From positions 1-44,146 of the forward strand of contig CAUDQR010000019.1 in NCBI GenBank assembly GCA_958451615.1: DNA of 44,146 bases, given 5' to 3'. The notes under the pieces are model-generated. The model saw only the letters and a program-made list of their open reading frames with translations, searched no databases and was not told the DNA's origin. This document shows positions 32,325 to 43,917 of the stretch, one piece after another (position 1 is the first letter of the stretch; each line of letters begins with the position of its first letter). A program made the translations under genes and the position numbers. This stretch comes from an uncultured Collinsella sp. (lineage in GTDB: Bacteria > Actinomycetota > Coriobacteriia > Coriobacteriales > Coriobacteriaceae).

Positions 32325-33242
32325 CTATGCGTCCGCGTGAACGAGCAGGCAGCGGAGCGTACCGGAGCAGCCCTCGTAGGGGCGCTTACCGGCGCCGTAG
32401 CCGACGGCCTCGATGCGGTAGCGGGCCGGCAGGTGCTCGGACGTGCGCAGCGCGGCGATGATGGCGGCACCCGTGGGCGTGACGAGCTCGCCGGCGACCG
32501 GTGCGGGCGTGAGGGCGATATTGCCCGCCTGGCACAGGTTGACGACAGCGGGGACGGGAATGGGCATGAGACCGTGGGCACAACGGATGGTACCGTGACC
32601 CTCGGAGAGCGACTCGACCACGATGTCCTCAATACCCAGGGCATCGAGGCAGATGGCGACAGAGCAGACGTCGACGATGGAATCGACGGCGCCCACCTCG
32701 TGGAACATGACGGTCTCGGGCGTTTTGCCGTGGGCCTTGGCCTCGGCGGCGGCGAGCGCGGTAAAGATGGCGAGCGCGCGACGCTTGGCGCCATCGCTTA
32801 GCTGCGAGCCATCTATGATGGCGGTGACGTCCGCCAAAGAACGGTGGTGATGGTGGTGGGCGTGATGGTGACCCTCGTGGCCATGACCGTGGCCCTCATG
32901 GTCATGCTCGTGGCAGTGCTCGTGTTCGTGCTCGCCATGATCATGATGGTGGTGCTCATGCTCGTGCGTGTGCTCGGCAGCTGCTTCGTTGCCGTAGAGC
33001 CAGGCCATATCGTGATCGTGGTTCTCGAGCTCCTCTGCAAGCTGGACGTCGAAATCGCAGGCGTTGATGCCATGCTTGCTTACGCGTGTGACGGCGATCG
33101 TAAAGCCGTCGACCGGCAGCGTGGCGAGCTGCTCGCGCAGGTGCTCCTCGCTGGCGCCTAGGTCGAGCAGGGCCGCGACGGTCATATCGCCGCTGATGCC
33201 CGAGGTGCCGTCGATGATAAGCGTGTGCTGATGATTGGACAT
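32325..33242 (-). CDS. larC: LarC N-terminal part (LarC1, nickel insertion) without LarC2
   Basis: A 305-aa protein of the DUF111/LarC family, which inserts nickel into the pincer cofactor of LarA. The N-terminal DGTSGISGDMTVAALLDLGA and later MFHEVGAVDSIVDVC and GELVTPTGAAIIAAL are family hallmarks. Residues 91-133 form a histidine-rich loop with 25 His in 43 residues, plausibly a nickel store. The protein stops right after the YGAGKRPYEGCSGTLRCLLV segment, where LarC2 normally continues with a NIDDM-type motif. In lactobacilli LarC1 and LarC2 are joined by a frameshift. Here the next gene is tetR and no LarC2 reading frame is present. Start ATG 33242 follows AAGGAG. Confidence 0.92.
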   Translation of the reverse strand: MSNHQHTLIIDGTSGISGDMTVAALLDLGASEEHLREQLATLPVDGFTIAVTRVSKHGINACDFDVQLAEELENHDHDMAWLYGNEAAAEHTHEHEHHHHDHGEHEHEHCHEHDHEGHGHGHEGHHHAHHHHHRSLADVTAIIDGSQLSDGAKRRALAIFTALAAAEAKAHGKTPETVMFHEVGAVDSIVDVCSVAICLDALGIEDIVVESLSEGHGTIRCAHGLMPIPVPAVVNLCQAGNIALTPAPVAGELVTPTGAAIIAALRTSEHLPARYRIEAVGYGAGKRPYEGCSGTLRCLLVHADA

Positions 33243-33252
33243 GGAATGCTCC

Positions 33253-34035
33253 TTAACGGGCGCAGGGCGTGCCGGCGCTCAGATGATTGATAAGACTTGC
33301 CTGGTAGGCGGCACCAAAGCCGTTGTCGATGTTGACGACCGAAACGCCGCTGGCACAGGAGTTGAGCATGGCGAGCAGCGCGGCTACGCCACCAAAGCTC
33401 GCGCCGTAACCCACGCTGGTGGGAACGGCGATGACCGGACAGCTCACCAGGCCGCCGATAACGCTCGCCAACGCGCCCTCCATGCCGGCAATGGCGATGA
33501 CCACCTGTGCCTGGGCAAGTTCCTCGGCATGCGCAAGCAGACGGTGCAGGCCGGCGACACCCACGTCGTAGAGGCGGTCGACCTCGTTGCCATAGAACTC
33601 GGCCGTCAACGCGGCTTCTTCGGCGACGGGCAGGTCGCTCGTGCCGGCGCAGGCGACGACGATGCGTCCGTTGCCGGTAGGGGAGGGCTTGCCGCCCACG
33701 AGGGCGAGCTGTGCGTCCGGGACATATCCCAGGTCGATGCCGTTGCCAAGAAGTTCAGCGGTGCGCGCGGCTTTTTCGGCATCCAGGCGCGTGACCAGGA
33801 TGCGCTCCTGGCCGGCATCGCGCAGTGCTTCGATAATGGCGGCAATCTGATCGGCGGTTTTACCGGCCCCGTAGACAACCTCGCCGGCCCCCTGGCGCAC
33901 CCCGCGCGAAAGATCGAGCTGCGCAAAGCCCAAATCGGCGGTCGGAGCCGTCTGGATGCGCGTGAGGGCGTCGGCAGGGGTGACTGCTCCGCCGGCAACA
34001 TCGCTCAGCAATTGCTCAAGATCTCGCTTATCCAT
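33253..34035 (-). CDS. larB: LarB, pyridinium-3,5-biscarboxylate mononucleotide synthase
   Basis: A 260-aa protein of the LarB/AIR-carboxylase-like family. It carboxylates and hydrolyses nicotinic acid adenine dinucleotide as the first step of nickel-pincer cofactor synthesis. Typical segments: FAQLDLSRGVRQGAGEVVYGAGKT, VACAGTSDLPVAEEA, YDVGVAGLHRLL, AIAGMEGALASVIGGLVSCPVIAVPTSVGYGASFGGVAALLAMLNSCASGVSVVNIDNGFGAA. ATG 34035 with upstream GAAGGGAAC is preferred to 34068. larC follows after 10 bp. The next enzyme, LarE (sulfur transfer), is not in the window. Confidence 0.95.
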   Translation of the reverse strand: MDKRDLEQLLSDVAGGAVTPADALTRIQTAPTADLGFAQLDLSRGVRQGAGEVVYGAGKTADQIAAIIEALRDAGQERILVTRLDAEKAARTAELLGNGIDLGYVPDAQLALVGGKPSPTGNGRIVVACAGTSDLPVAEEAALTAEFYGNEVDRLYDVGVAGLHRLLAHAEELAQAQVVIAIAGMEGALASVIGGLVSCPVIAVPTSVGYGASFGGVAALLAMLNSCASGVSVVNIDNGFGAAYQASLINHLSAGTPCAR

Positions 34036-34080
34036 ATATGTTCCCTTCGACGGCGCAAAGTCTAGCACTCAAAGGGTATA

Positions 34081-34112
34081 TTTCCGAACACTAAGACAAA
34101 ATTGTTCGGAAA
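34081..34112 (-). promoter_or_regulatory. Inverted-repeat operator candidate upstream of larB
   Basis: TTTCCGAACA (34081-34090) and TGTTCGGAAA (34103-34112) form a perfect 10-bp inverted repeat with a 12-base centre, 46 bp before larB. It is AT-rich and not followed by a T-run, so it is a better operator than terminator. The TetR-family protein encoded at the end of this operon is the obvious candidate to bind it. Confidence 0.55.
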
Positions 34113-34149
34113 CTATAGGACAGACTGATCCAATTGTTGGACGGATCGA

Positions 34150-34785
34150 CTAGTCGCGCAGGATGATGTCCATGGCGAGCATCAGGTTGCGCTCGTCGAT
34201 GGTAAACGGGGCGGCCTCGCGCGTCTTGGGCTTGGCGCAAAACGCGATGCCCGTGCCTGCGGCCTGGATCATGGGGATGTCGTTGGCGCCGTCGCCGATC
34301 GCGACGGTATGGGCCATATCGACACCGCACTCAACTGCCCAGTCCAGCAGCTGGATAAGCTTGGACTCCTTGGTCACGATGTCTGCCGCCAGCTTACCCG
34401 TGAGCTTGCCGTCCACGACCTCCAGACGATTGGCCAGGCAAAAGTCGATGCCCGCGGCGGCTACGATCTTATCGGCGACCTCGTGGAAGCCGCCGCTCAC
34501 CACGCCGACCTTCCAGCCCTTGCTGCGCGCCGAGCGCACAAGCTCCAGCGCGCCGGGAGTAAACGTCACGCGCTCAAAGGTGCGCTCGAACACGCTCTCG
34601 TCCAAGCCGGCAAGCAGCCCCACGCGCTCCTCGAGTGCCTGCTTAAAATCGAGTTCGCCGCGCATCGCACGCTCGGTAATTTGTGCTACCTGCTCGCCCG
34701 CGCCTGCCTCTTCGCCCAAAAGATCGATAACCTCCTGATTGATGAGGGTGGAGTCGATATCCATAACGATGAGGCGTGCAGTCAT
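34150..34785 (-). CDS. serB: Phosphoserine phosphatase SerB
   Basis: A 211-aa HAD-superfamily phosphatase completing serine synthesis. Motif I is MDIDSTLIN (nucleophile D9, acid D11). Motif II is VVSGGFHEVADKI. Motif III (K) and IV GDGANDIPMIQAAGTGIAFCAKP are intact. The cap domain contains the AMRGELDFKQALEERVGLLAGL helix typical of SerB. It lacks the N-terminal ACT domain found in longer SerB proteins. ATG 34785 follows GGAAAGG; the frame open to 34830 is longer but has no site. It lies upstream of larB on the same strand and diverges from aspS. Confidence 0.94.
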   Translation of the reverse strand: MTARLIVMDIDSTLINQEVIDLLGEEAGAGEQVAQITERAMRGELDFKQALEERVGLLAGLDESVFERTFERVTFTPGALELVRSARSKGWKVGVVSGGFHEVADKIVAAAGIDFCLANRLEVVDGKLTGKLAADIVTKESKLIQLLDWAVECGVDMAHTVAIGDGANDIPMIQAAGTGIAFCAKPKTREAAPFTIDERNLMLAMDIILRD

Positions 34786-34978
34786 GTTGGGCCTTTCCGA
34801 GCGCGGTTGTATTGGGGCACATTGTCGCACGCGGCGTGCCTCGGCGACGACTGCGGTGCGCCAATTGTTTCGTCTCCGTCAAGTCTTTGGGCAGGAGCTA
34901 CTTTTCCGCGGCACATCGACACAGGTGCGATAAGATAGAACGCCATGTCTGGCTGCGCGGTTTACGCAGGCCGGGCAA

Positions 34979-35020
34979 ATCTGTACGACGCCGCCCGGAA
35001 CGACACGGGGCGGCACAGAT
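34979..35020 (+). promoter_or_regulatory. Hairpin in the aspS leader
   Basis: ATCTGT (34979-34984) pairs with ACAGAT (35015-35020), and GCCGCCC (34990-34996) pairs with GGGCGGC (35008-35014). There is a 5-base bulge ACGAC and an 11-base loop GGAACGACACG. It ends only 4 bases before the ribosome-binding site AAAGGAGG. A TAAGAT -10-like box lies at 34931-34936. The position suits translational control of aspS, but no regulator is known to me. Confidence 0.5.
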
Positions 35021-35041
35021 CCATAAAGGAGGATCACTGGT

Positions 35042-36829
35042 ATGAGCCAGACCCGTCCCATTGACGAGCATTCCATGCACACCCGTACCTGCGGCGAGCT
35101 TCGCTTCGAGAACGTGGGCGAAGAAGTCACCCTCACCGGTTGGGTGAGCCGTCGCCGCGACCACGGCGGCCTTATCTTCTGCGACCTTCGCGATCGCGAG
35201 GGCATCACGCAGCTCACCTTCGACCCCGAGCATTCCGACGGCGATGCCTTTAAGATCGCCGAGACCATGCGTCCCGAGTGGCCCATCAAGATTCACGGCG
35301 TCGTGCGCGCCCGTGGCGAGGAGACCACCAACACCAAGCTCGCGACCGGCGAGATCGAGGTCCTGACCGATCATGCCGAGGTGCTCAACACTTCCGTCAC
35401 CCCGCCGTTCCAGATCGAGGACGGCATCGAGACCAGCGAGGACACCCGCCTGCGCTATCGCTATCTGGACCTCCGTCGTCCCGAGATGATGGCCAACCTC
35501 AAGCTGCGCTCCGACTTTACCTTTGCCATTCGCGAGGCGCTGCACAACCGTGAGTTCATGGAGGTCGAGACGCCCTCCCTGTTCAAGTCCACGCCCGAGG
35601 GCGCCCGCGACTTCATCGTCCCCAGCCGCATCCAGCCGGGCAACTTCTATGCCCTGCCGCAGTCCCCGCAGCTCCTGAAGCAGCTGCTTATGGTCGGTGG
35701 CGTCGAGCGCTACTATCAGGTTGCCAAGTGCTTCCGCGACGAGGACTTGCGTGCCGACCGTCAGCCCGAGTTCACCCAGGTCGATATCGAGATGTCCTTC
35801 GTGGACCAGAACGACGTTATGAGCGCGCTCGAAGAGGTCCTGTCCGACGCCTTCGGCCGCATGGGTGTCGAGATGCCCACGCCGCTGCGTCGCATGGACT
35901 ATTGGGAGGCCATGGACACCTATGGCTCCGACAAGCCCGATACTCGCTACGGCATGCACCTGGTCGACCTGACCGACATCTTTGCCAACTCCAAGTTCAA
36001 GGTCTTTGCGACTGCTGCAAACGAGGAGGGCTCTGTCGTCAAGGCCATCAACGCCAAGGGCGCCGGTGCCTGGGCACGTGCCAAGATCGATAAGCTCGCC
36101 GGCGTGGCCTCCACGTTTGGCGCCAAGGGCCTGGCCTGGATCGCTTTCCGCGAGGACGGCTCCATCAACAGCCCCATCGTCAAGTTCTTCTCGGACGAGG
36201 AGATGGCTGCCCTGCGCGAGCGCATGGACGTCGAGCCCGGCGACCTTGTGATGTTCGCCGCCGGCCCGCGCCTGCTCTCCGACGAGATCCTGGGCGGCAT
36301 GCGTTCCCACATGGCCAATGCGCTCGAGGTCAAGCGCGAGGGCCACGACTTCCTGTGGGTCGTCAACTTCCCGCTGTTCCACTGGGACGAGGATCGCAAG
36401 GCCTATGCTGCCGAGCACCAGCCCTTTACCCTGCCGACCGAGACCGACATCGCCAAGATCGAGGCCGACCCGCTGGCAGCCGGTTCCTGCACCTACGACT
36501 TTGTCATGGACGGCTTTGAGGCCGGCGGCGGCGGTATGCGTATCCACAACGCCGAAATGCAGATGTCCATGCTCAAGCTCCTGGGCTTTACCGAGGAGCG
36601 CGCCGAGTCGCAGTTCGGCTTCCTCATGGAGGCTCTCAAGTTTGGTGCGCCCCCGATGGGCGGCTTCGCCCTGGGCCTGGACCGTGTGTGCATGCTGCTC
36701 ACCGGCTCCGACTCCATCCGCGACGTCATGGCGTTCCCCAAGACGGCCAGCGGCTCCGACCTCATGTCGGGCGCCCCGAGTGCCGTTAGCGGCGCCCAGC
36801 TCAAGGACGTCAGCCTGCGCCTGATGTAG
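35042..36829 (+). CDS. aspS: Aspartyl-tRNA synthetase
   Basis: A 595-aa class IIb synthetase. The N-terminal OB-fold anticodon-binding domain includes GWVSRRRDHGGLIFCDLRDREGITQ. Motif 2 is FRDEDLRADRQPEFTQVDIEMSF. The bacterial insertion (GAD) domain lies at about residues 290-420. Motif 3 is GLDRVCMLLTGSDSIRDVMAFPK. The sequence alone does not settle whether it is Asp-specific or also charges tRNA-Asn. ATG 35042 follows AAAGGAGG at 9-10 bases. Confidence 0.97.
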   Translation: MSQTRPIDEHSMHTRTCGELRFENVGEEVTLTGWVSRRRDHGGLIFCDLRDREGITQLTFDPEHSDGDAFKIAETMRPEWPIKIHGVVRARGEETTNTKLATGEIEVLTDHAEVLNTSVTPPFQIEDGIETSEDTRLRYRYLDLRRPEMMANLKLRSDFTFAIREALHNREFMEVETPSLFKSTPEGARDFIVPSRIQPGNFYALPQSPQLLKQLLMVGGVERYYQVAKCFRDEDLRADRQPEFTQVDIEMSFVDQNDVMSALEEVLSDAFGRMGVEMPTPLRRMDYWEAMDTYGSDKPDTRYGMHLVDLTDIFANSKFKVFATAANEEGSVVKAINAKGAGAWARAKIDKLAGVASTFGAKGLAWIAFREDGSINSPIVKFFSDEEMAALRERMDVEPGDLVMFAAGPRLLSDEILGGMRSHMANALEVKREGHDFLWVVNFPLFHWDEDRKAYAAEHQPFTLPTETDIAKIEADPLAAGSCTYDFVMDGFEAGGGGMRIHNAEMQMSMLKLLGFTEERAESQFGFLMEALKFGAPPMGGFALGLDRVCMLLTGSDSIRDVMAFPKTASGSDLMSGAPSAVSGAQLKDVSLRLM

Positions 36830-36853
36830 GCAAGCGGCTACATATTGCCCGTA

Positions 36854-36887
36854 ACGAGGGAAGGACACGTGCCTTCCCTCGTTTTTT
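36854..36887 (+). terminator. Terminator after aspS
   Basis: ACGAGGGAAGG (36854-36864) pairs perfectly with CCTTCCCTCGT (36872-36882), followed by TTTTT. Confidence 0.92.
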
Positions 36888-36910
36888 ATACGCCGAGATT
36901 GTGAGGGCAT

Positions 36911-37130
36911 GGGATGACCGGGCGTTGCGGAAAGTGCGTCCCGGAATCTGCGTCCAGAACGGGTCACGCTTTCCCAAAGGGGGTCCTCTGGGAAAGCGCG
37001 ACCCAGAATTCGGCAAAATAATGGGACACAGTTTCCGCTTGAGCTGCCTAACGGAAACTGTGCCCCAGAATGAGCACTCAAAACGGGGCAGGCTTTCCGC
37101 AACAACTGTCTGGCGGAAAGCCCGGCCCAG
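36911..37130. repeat. Tandem array of REP-like hairpins
   Basis: Three consecutive hairpins share one plan: 36961-36975/36990-37004 (GGGTCACGCTTTCCC), 37022-37037/37052-37067 (TGGGACACAGTTTCCG) and 37085-37100/37113-37128 (GGGGCAGGCTTTCCGC). Each has arms of about 15 bp and loops of 12-14 bases, with a mismatch near position 5-6 of the stem. The first two are followed by CAGAAT. An orphan right arm GCGGAAAGTGCGTCCC-GGAAT (36927-36947) suggests a fourth, decayed copy. The array fills the gap between the aspS terminator and the 3' end of convergent lacI. Confidence 0.75.
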
Positions 37131-37134
37131 TTTC

Positions 37135-38151
37135 CTACAGCGAGTCTCTCTGAACGAGCTGCATGTGCATCACGGAGGTGGTGGGCTCGGCGCCCTTGAT
37201 CATGTCGAGCGCAATGTTGGCGGCCATGTGGCCTTCTTCGCGCAGGGGCTGGCGGACGGTCGTGAGTGCGGGGACGCAGCGCGCCGCAATCTCGTGATCG
37301 TCGAAGCCGACGACAGAAACGTCCGCCGGAACGGATAGGCCTGCCTCGTTGAGTGCGGTGATGACGCCAGCCGCGATACGGTCCGATCCGCAGAGCACGC
37401 CATCGAAAGCAATCTCGCGCGCGAGGATCTGGTGCATGGCCTGATAGCCGTCTCCGCTGTTCCAGCCGGTATAGATAACGTTTGCGCCTGGGAGGTCTTC
37501 GCCCAGGACGGTGCGGTAGCCGCGCAGGCGGTCGACAACAGCGGGGTTGTCTTGCGGTCCCAACACGGCGACGATATCTTTGCGCCCGCGCTCTTTCATA
37601 GCGAGTGCCGCAAAGCGTCCACCCTCTTCGTCGTCAGAGTAGACTGTCGAGAACACATCGCGATAGGGGTGGCCCTCGAGCTGGCCGCACAACACGGTGG
37701 GTACGCCCAGCTCGCGCAGCACCTCGAGCAGCTCGCTGCCCTTGTAAGGGGAGACGTCGATCACGGCGTCGAACGAGCGGCGCTCAAAGTGCTCGCGTGC
37801 GCGGTTGCGGTCATGCGTAGAAGACGCCTGCAAGATAACGGGCAGATAGGACGACTCCGACAGTTCCTCGGTAATGCCGCTCAAAAATTCGCTATAGGTG
37901 GGGTCGCTGAAGAGCTCACTCAGGGGCTCGGTCACGAGCACGGCGATGATTTCCGTGCGCCCGACAGCGAGCGCTCGGCCGCGAGCGTTGGGGACAAAAT
38001 TGACTTTCTTGGCCGCCGCACGGACGCGCTTTTTGGTTTCCTCGCTAATGCGGGGCGAATCGTTGAGGGCGCGCGATGCCGTGGAGCGCGACACGCCGGC
38101 AGCTGCGGCAACCTCGGCAAGCGTAGGTGCGGTGCGAACTGGCTGGGTCAT
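37135..38151 (-). CDS. LacI-family transcriptional regulator
   Basis: A 338-aa repressor. The N-terminal LacI helix-turn-helix and hinge helix occupy residues 9-60 (TLAEVAAAAGVSRSTASRALNDSPRISEETKKRVRAAAKKVNFVPNARGRAL). The periplasmic-binding-like domain carries VLCGQLEGHPYRDVFSTVYSDDEEGG and DGVLCGSDRIAAGVITALNEAGLSVPADVSVVGFDDHEIA. It is divergent from lacZ. Three palindromic CAACCGGTTG sites lie between the two genes, so it most likely represses lacZ-ebgC (and perhaps itself) and is released by a galactoside-type inducer. Confidence 0.95.
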   Translation of the reverse strand: MTQPVRTAPTLAEVAAAAGVSRSTASRALNDSPRISEETKKRVRAAAKKVNFVPNARGRALAVGRTEIIAVLVTEPLSELFSDPTYSEFLSGITEELSESSYLPVILQASSTHDRNRAREHFERRSFDAVIDVSPYKGSELLEVLRELGVPTVLCGQLEGHPYRDVFSTVYSDDEEGGRFAALAMKERGRKDIVAVLGPQDNPAVVDRLRGYRTVLGEDLPGANVIYTGWNSGDGYQAMHQILAREIAFDGVLCGSDRIAAGVITALNEAGLSVPADVSVVGFDDHEIAARCVPALTTVRQPLREEGHMAANIALDMIKGAEPTTSVMHMQLVQRDSL

Positions 38152-38395
38152 GGCGTCTCCTGGAAAATGCGGTCGATGTTGTCACTGATACGGGCTGGTG
38201 CGGATACAGCTTACTATAGTGCACCTGAACAGCGTTCATGATATCCGGTGACAGGTGTCGTTTTGCAACCAAGCCGCAATCGAATACGTCTCGTGTGGGT
38301 GAGATATCAGCGGGCGTGGCGGTTGCCTACGAGCTTAAGAACGATGTTTTGCGTTGAGTTTCGATATTCAGGGTGACATAAGTGTCGCGGTTGTA

Positions 38396-38405
38396 CAACC
38401 GGTTG
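38396..38405. promoter_or_regulatory. LacI-type operator O1
   Basis: CAACCGGTTG in the context GTACAACCGGTTGCACC. A palindrome with the central CCGG preference of LacI-family operators. First of three copies in the lacI-lacZ intergenic region. Confidence 0.8.
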
Positions 38406-38440
38406 CACCGTTAATCCGGCCAAATCGACCGTTCAGCGGA

Positions 38441-38450
38441 CAACCGGTTG
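38441..38450. promoter_or_regulatory. LacI-type operator O2, overlapping the -35 region
   Basis: CAACCGGTTG in the context GGACAACCGGTTGCACAG, 45 bp after O1. Its right end supplies a possible -35 TTGCAC (38448-38453), 18 bp before TAAGAT. Confidence 0.8.
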
Positions 38451-38471
38451 CACAGTTTTTTGCATCGCCCG

Positions 38472-38477
38472 TAAGAT
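38472..38477 (+). promoter_or_regulatory. -10 box of lacZ
   Basis: TAAGAT, between operators O2 and O3 and 18 bp after the candidate -35 TTGCAC. Confidence 0.45.
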
Positions 38478-38482
38478 AAGGA

Positions 38483-38492
38483 CAACCGGTTG
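38483..38492. promoter_or_regulatory. LacI-type operator O3, near the transcription start
   Basis: CAACCGGTTG in the context GGACAACCGGTTGCACAA, 42 bp after O2 and just downstream of the -10 box. Occupancy would block initiation. It lies 35 bp before the lacZ ATG. Confidence 0.8.
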
Positions 38493-38512
38493 CACAAGAA
38501 TCACTACGATGA

Positions 38513-41536
<3,024 letters not shown>

Positions 41537-41539
41537 GTC

Positions 41540-41995
41540 ATGCATGTCTTTAACTCGCGCGCCGATTTCAACGCTCAGATGAAGTCTGTCAAGAAGTGGA
41601 TGCGCACCGGCCAGGCGCTCGATGGTGTTGCCGACCTGCAGCACGACGTGGCGTACTCCATCGGCGACTCGTTGGTGTACTGGTGGGTGAACGCCCACGA
41701 GGCAGCTACCGCCGATCTGGTCGGTCACCGTCGCTACCATGCCGTGCTCGCTCCGCTCGACGGCGACCTGACCGTCGAGGTTGCCCCCAAGGCAGGCCTC
41801 ACCTGCACCCGCGCATACAGCGATATCGACGATCGTGAGCGCTTTGAGGGTGCGGGGGAGACCGTGACGATTCCCGCCGGTGGCGTTGCCGTCGTCGAGA
41901 TCGACGAGGCCTACCGTGTCGTGGCCGATGCCAAGGATTCCCGCGTCGTGGTACTGCACGTGACGGTTGAAGGTTATTCCTTCCCCAACAAGTAG
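41540..41995 (+). CDS. ebgC: EbgC-like beta-galactosidase small subunit (YhcH/YjgK/YiaL family)
   Basis: A 151-aa protein with the cupin-like beta fold of the YhcH/YjgK/YiaL family. Characteristic parts are HRRYHAVLAPLDGDLTVEV and IPAGGVAVVEIDEAYRVVADA (metal- or sugar-binding beta strands). In E. coli EbgC pairs with EbgA and is needed for full activity. The start is 3 bp after the lacZ stop, and AAGGAGG lies inside the lacZ end, showing translational coupling. Confidence 0.88.
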   Translation: MHVFNSRADFNAQMKSVKKWMRTGQALDGVADLQHDVAYSIGDSLVYWWVNAHEAATADLVGHRRYHAVLAPLDGDLTVEVAPKAGLTCTRAYSDIDDRERFEGAGETVTIPAGGVAVVEIDEAYRVVADAKDSRVVVLHVTVEGYSFPNK

Positions 41996-42028
41996 TATTC
42001 GTCCGTCTGGACGTTTGCTTCGCGCCGT

Positions 42029-42116
42029 TAAGGGGGATGGCTTTGTTGACTCCCTTTTCCCCATTCCCCTTAGCAGGTGCGCCGTCCACGATTGCGCTTG
42101 CAGCCCGGACGGTTTT
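42029..42116 (+). terminator. Two weak hairpins after ebgC
   Basis: TAAGGGGGATGG (42029-42040)/CCATTCCCCTTA (42061-42072) pair with one wobble. CCGTCC (42082-42087)/GGACGG (42107-42112) is followed by TTTT. Either could attenuate transcription into the permease gene. Confidence 0.45.
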
Positions 42117-42136
42117 AGATGAGATATAACGGATGA

Positions 42137-43612
<1,476 letters not shown>

Positions 43613-43659
43613 TGGCTAGGATTAATCTACGGCTGTGGAATAAATCGATTCCCTTTCCT

Positions 43660-43689
43660 AAGGAGGGGCCTTACGAGGCCCCTCCTTTT
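43660..43689 (+). terminator. Terminator after the APC permease
   Basis: AAGGAGGGGCC (43660-43670) and GGCCCCTCCTT (43677-43687) form a perfect stem with loop TTACGA and a TTTT tail. Confidence 0.92.
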
Positions 43690-43917
43690 GTGTTTTGGGG
43701 CATGGTTTTGGACCCCGTGGTCAAAAAATGCCAAATATGAGTACTGTTGCAAAAGAGGTGTCATATTTTTCGGCCTGTTCTGAGCAAAAACGGGCTCAAA
43801 ATCAATTTATATAACCCCCTTTAAAGGGCGTTTGACGGCTTTCAACCTCTTCGAATCGGTGGCGCGCGCAGACGTGGTGTAAGAGCGTCCCGAGGTCCGT
43901 CGCTGCAAGTCCCGATG
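43690..43917. other. Non-coding AT-rich stretch and probable insertion-sequence end
   Basis: The first 110 bases are AT-rich, with no gene or clear repeat visible. The stretch around 43824-43905 (GGTGTAAGAGCGTCCCGAGG on the plus strand, 43877-43896) lies just beyond the transposase stop and probably includes the terminal inverted repeat of the insertion sequence. Its partner is outside the window. Confidence 0.35.

Noticed and set aside
32165..32794. LarC2 reached by programmed frameshift from larC
   Set aside because: The alternative frame lacks LarC2-like sequence and the true downstream frame is a clear TetR regulator.
32844..33161. A Met/Val-rich small membrane protein on the plus strand
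   Set aside because: It is the complement of the His-rich codons of larC (CAC/CAT reading as GTG/ATG).
36961..37128. CRISPR array
   Set aside because: Units are palindromic with differing stems rather than identical repeats with unique spacers, and no cas genes are present.
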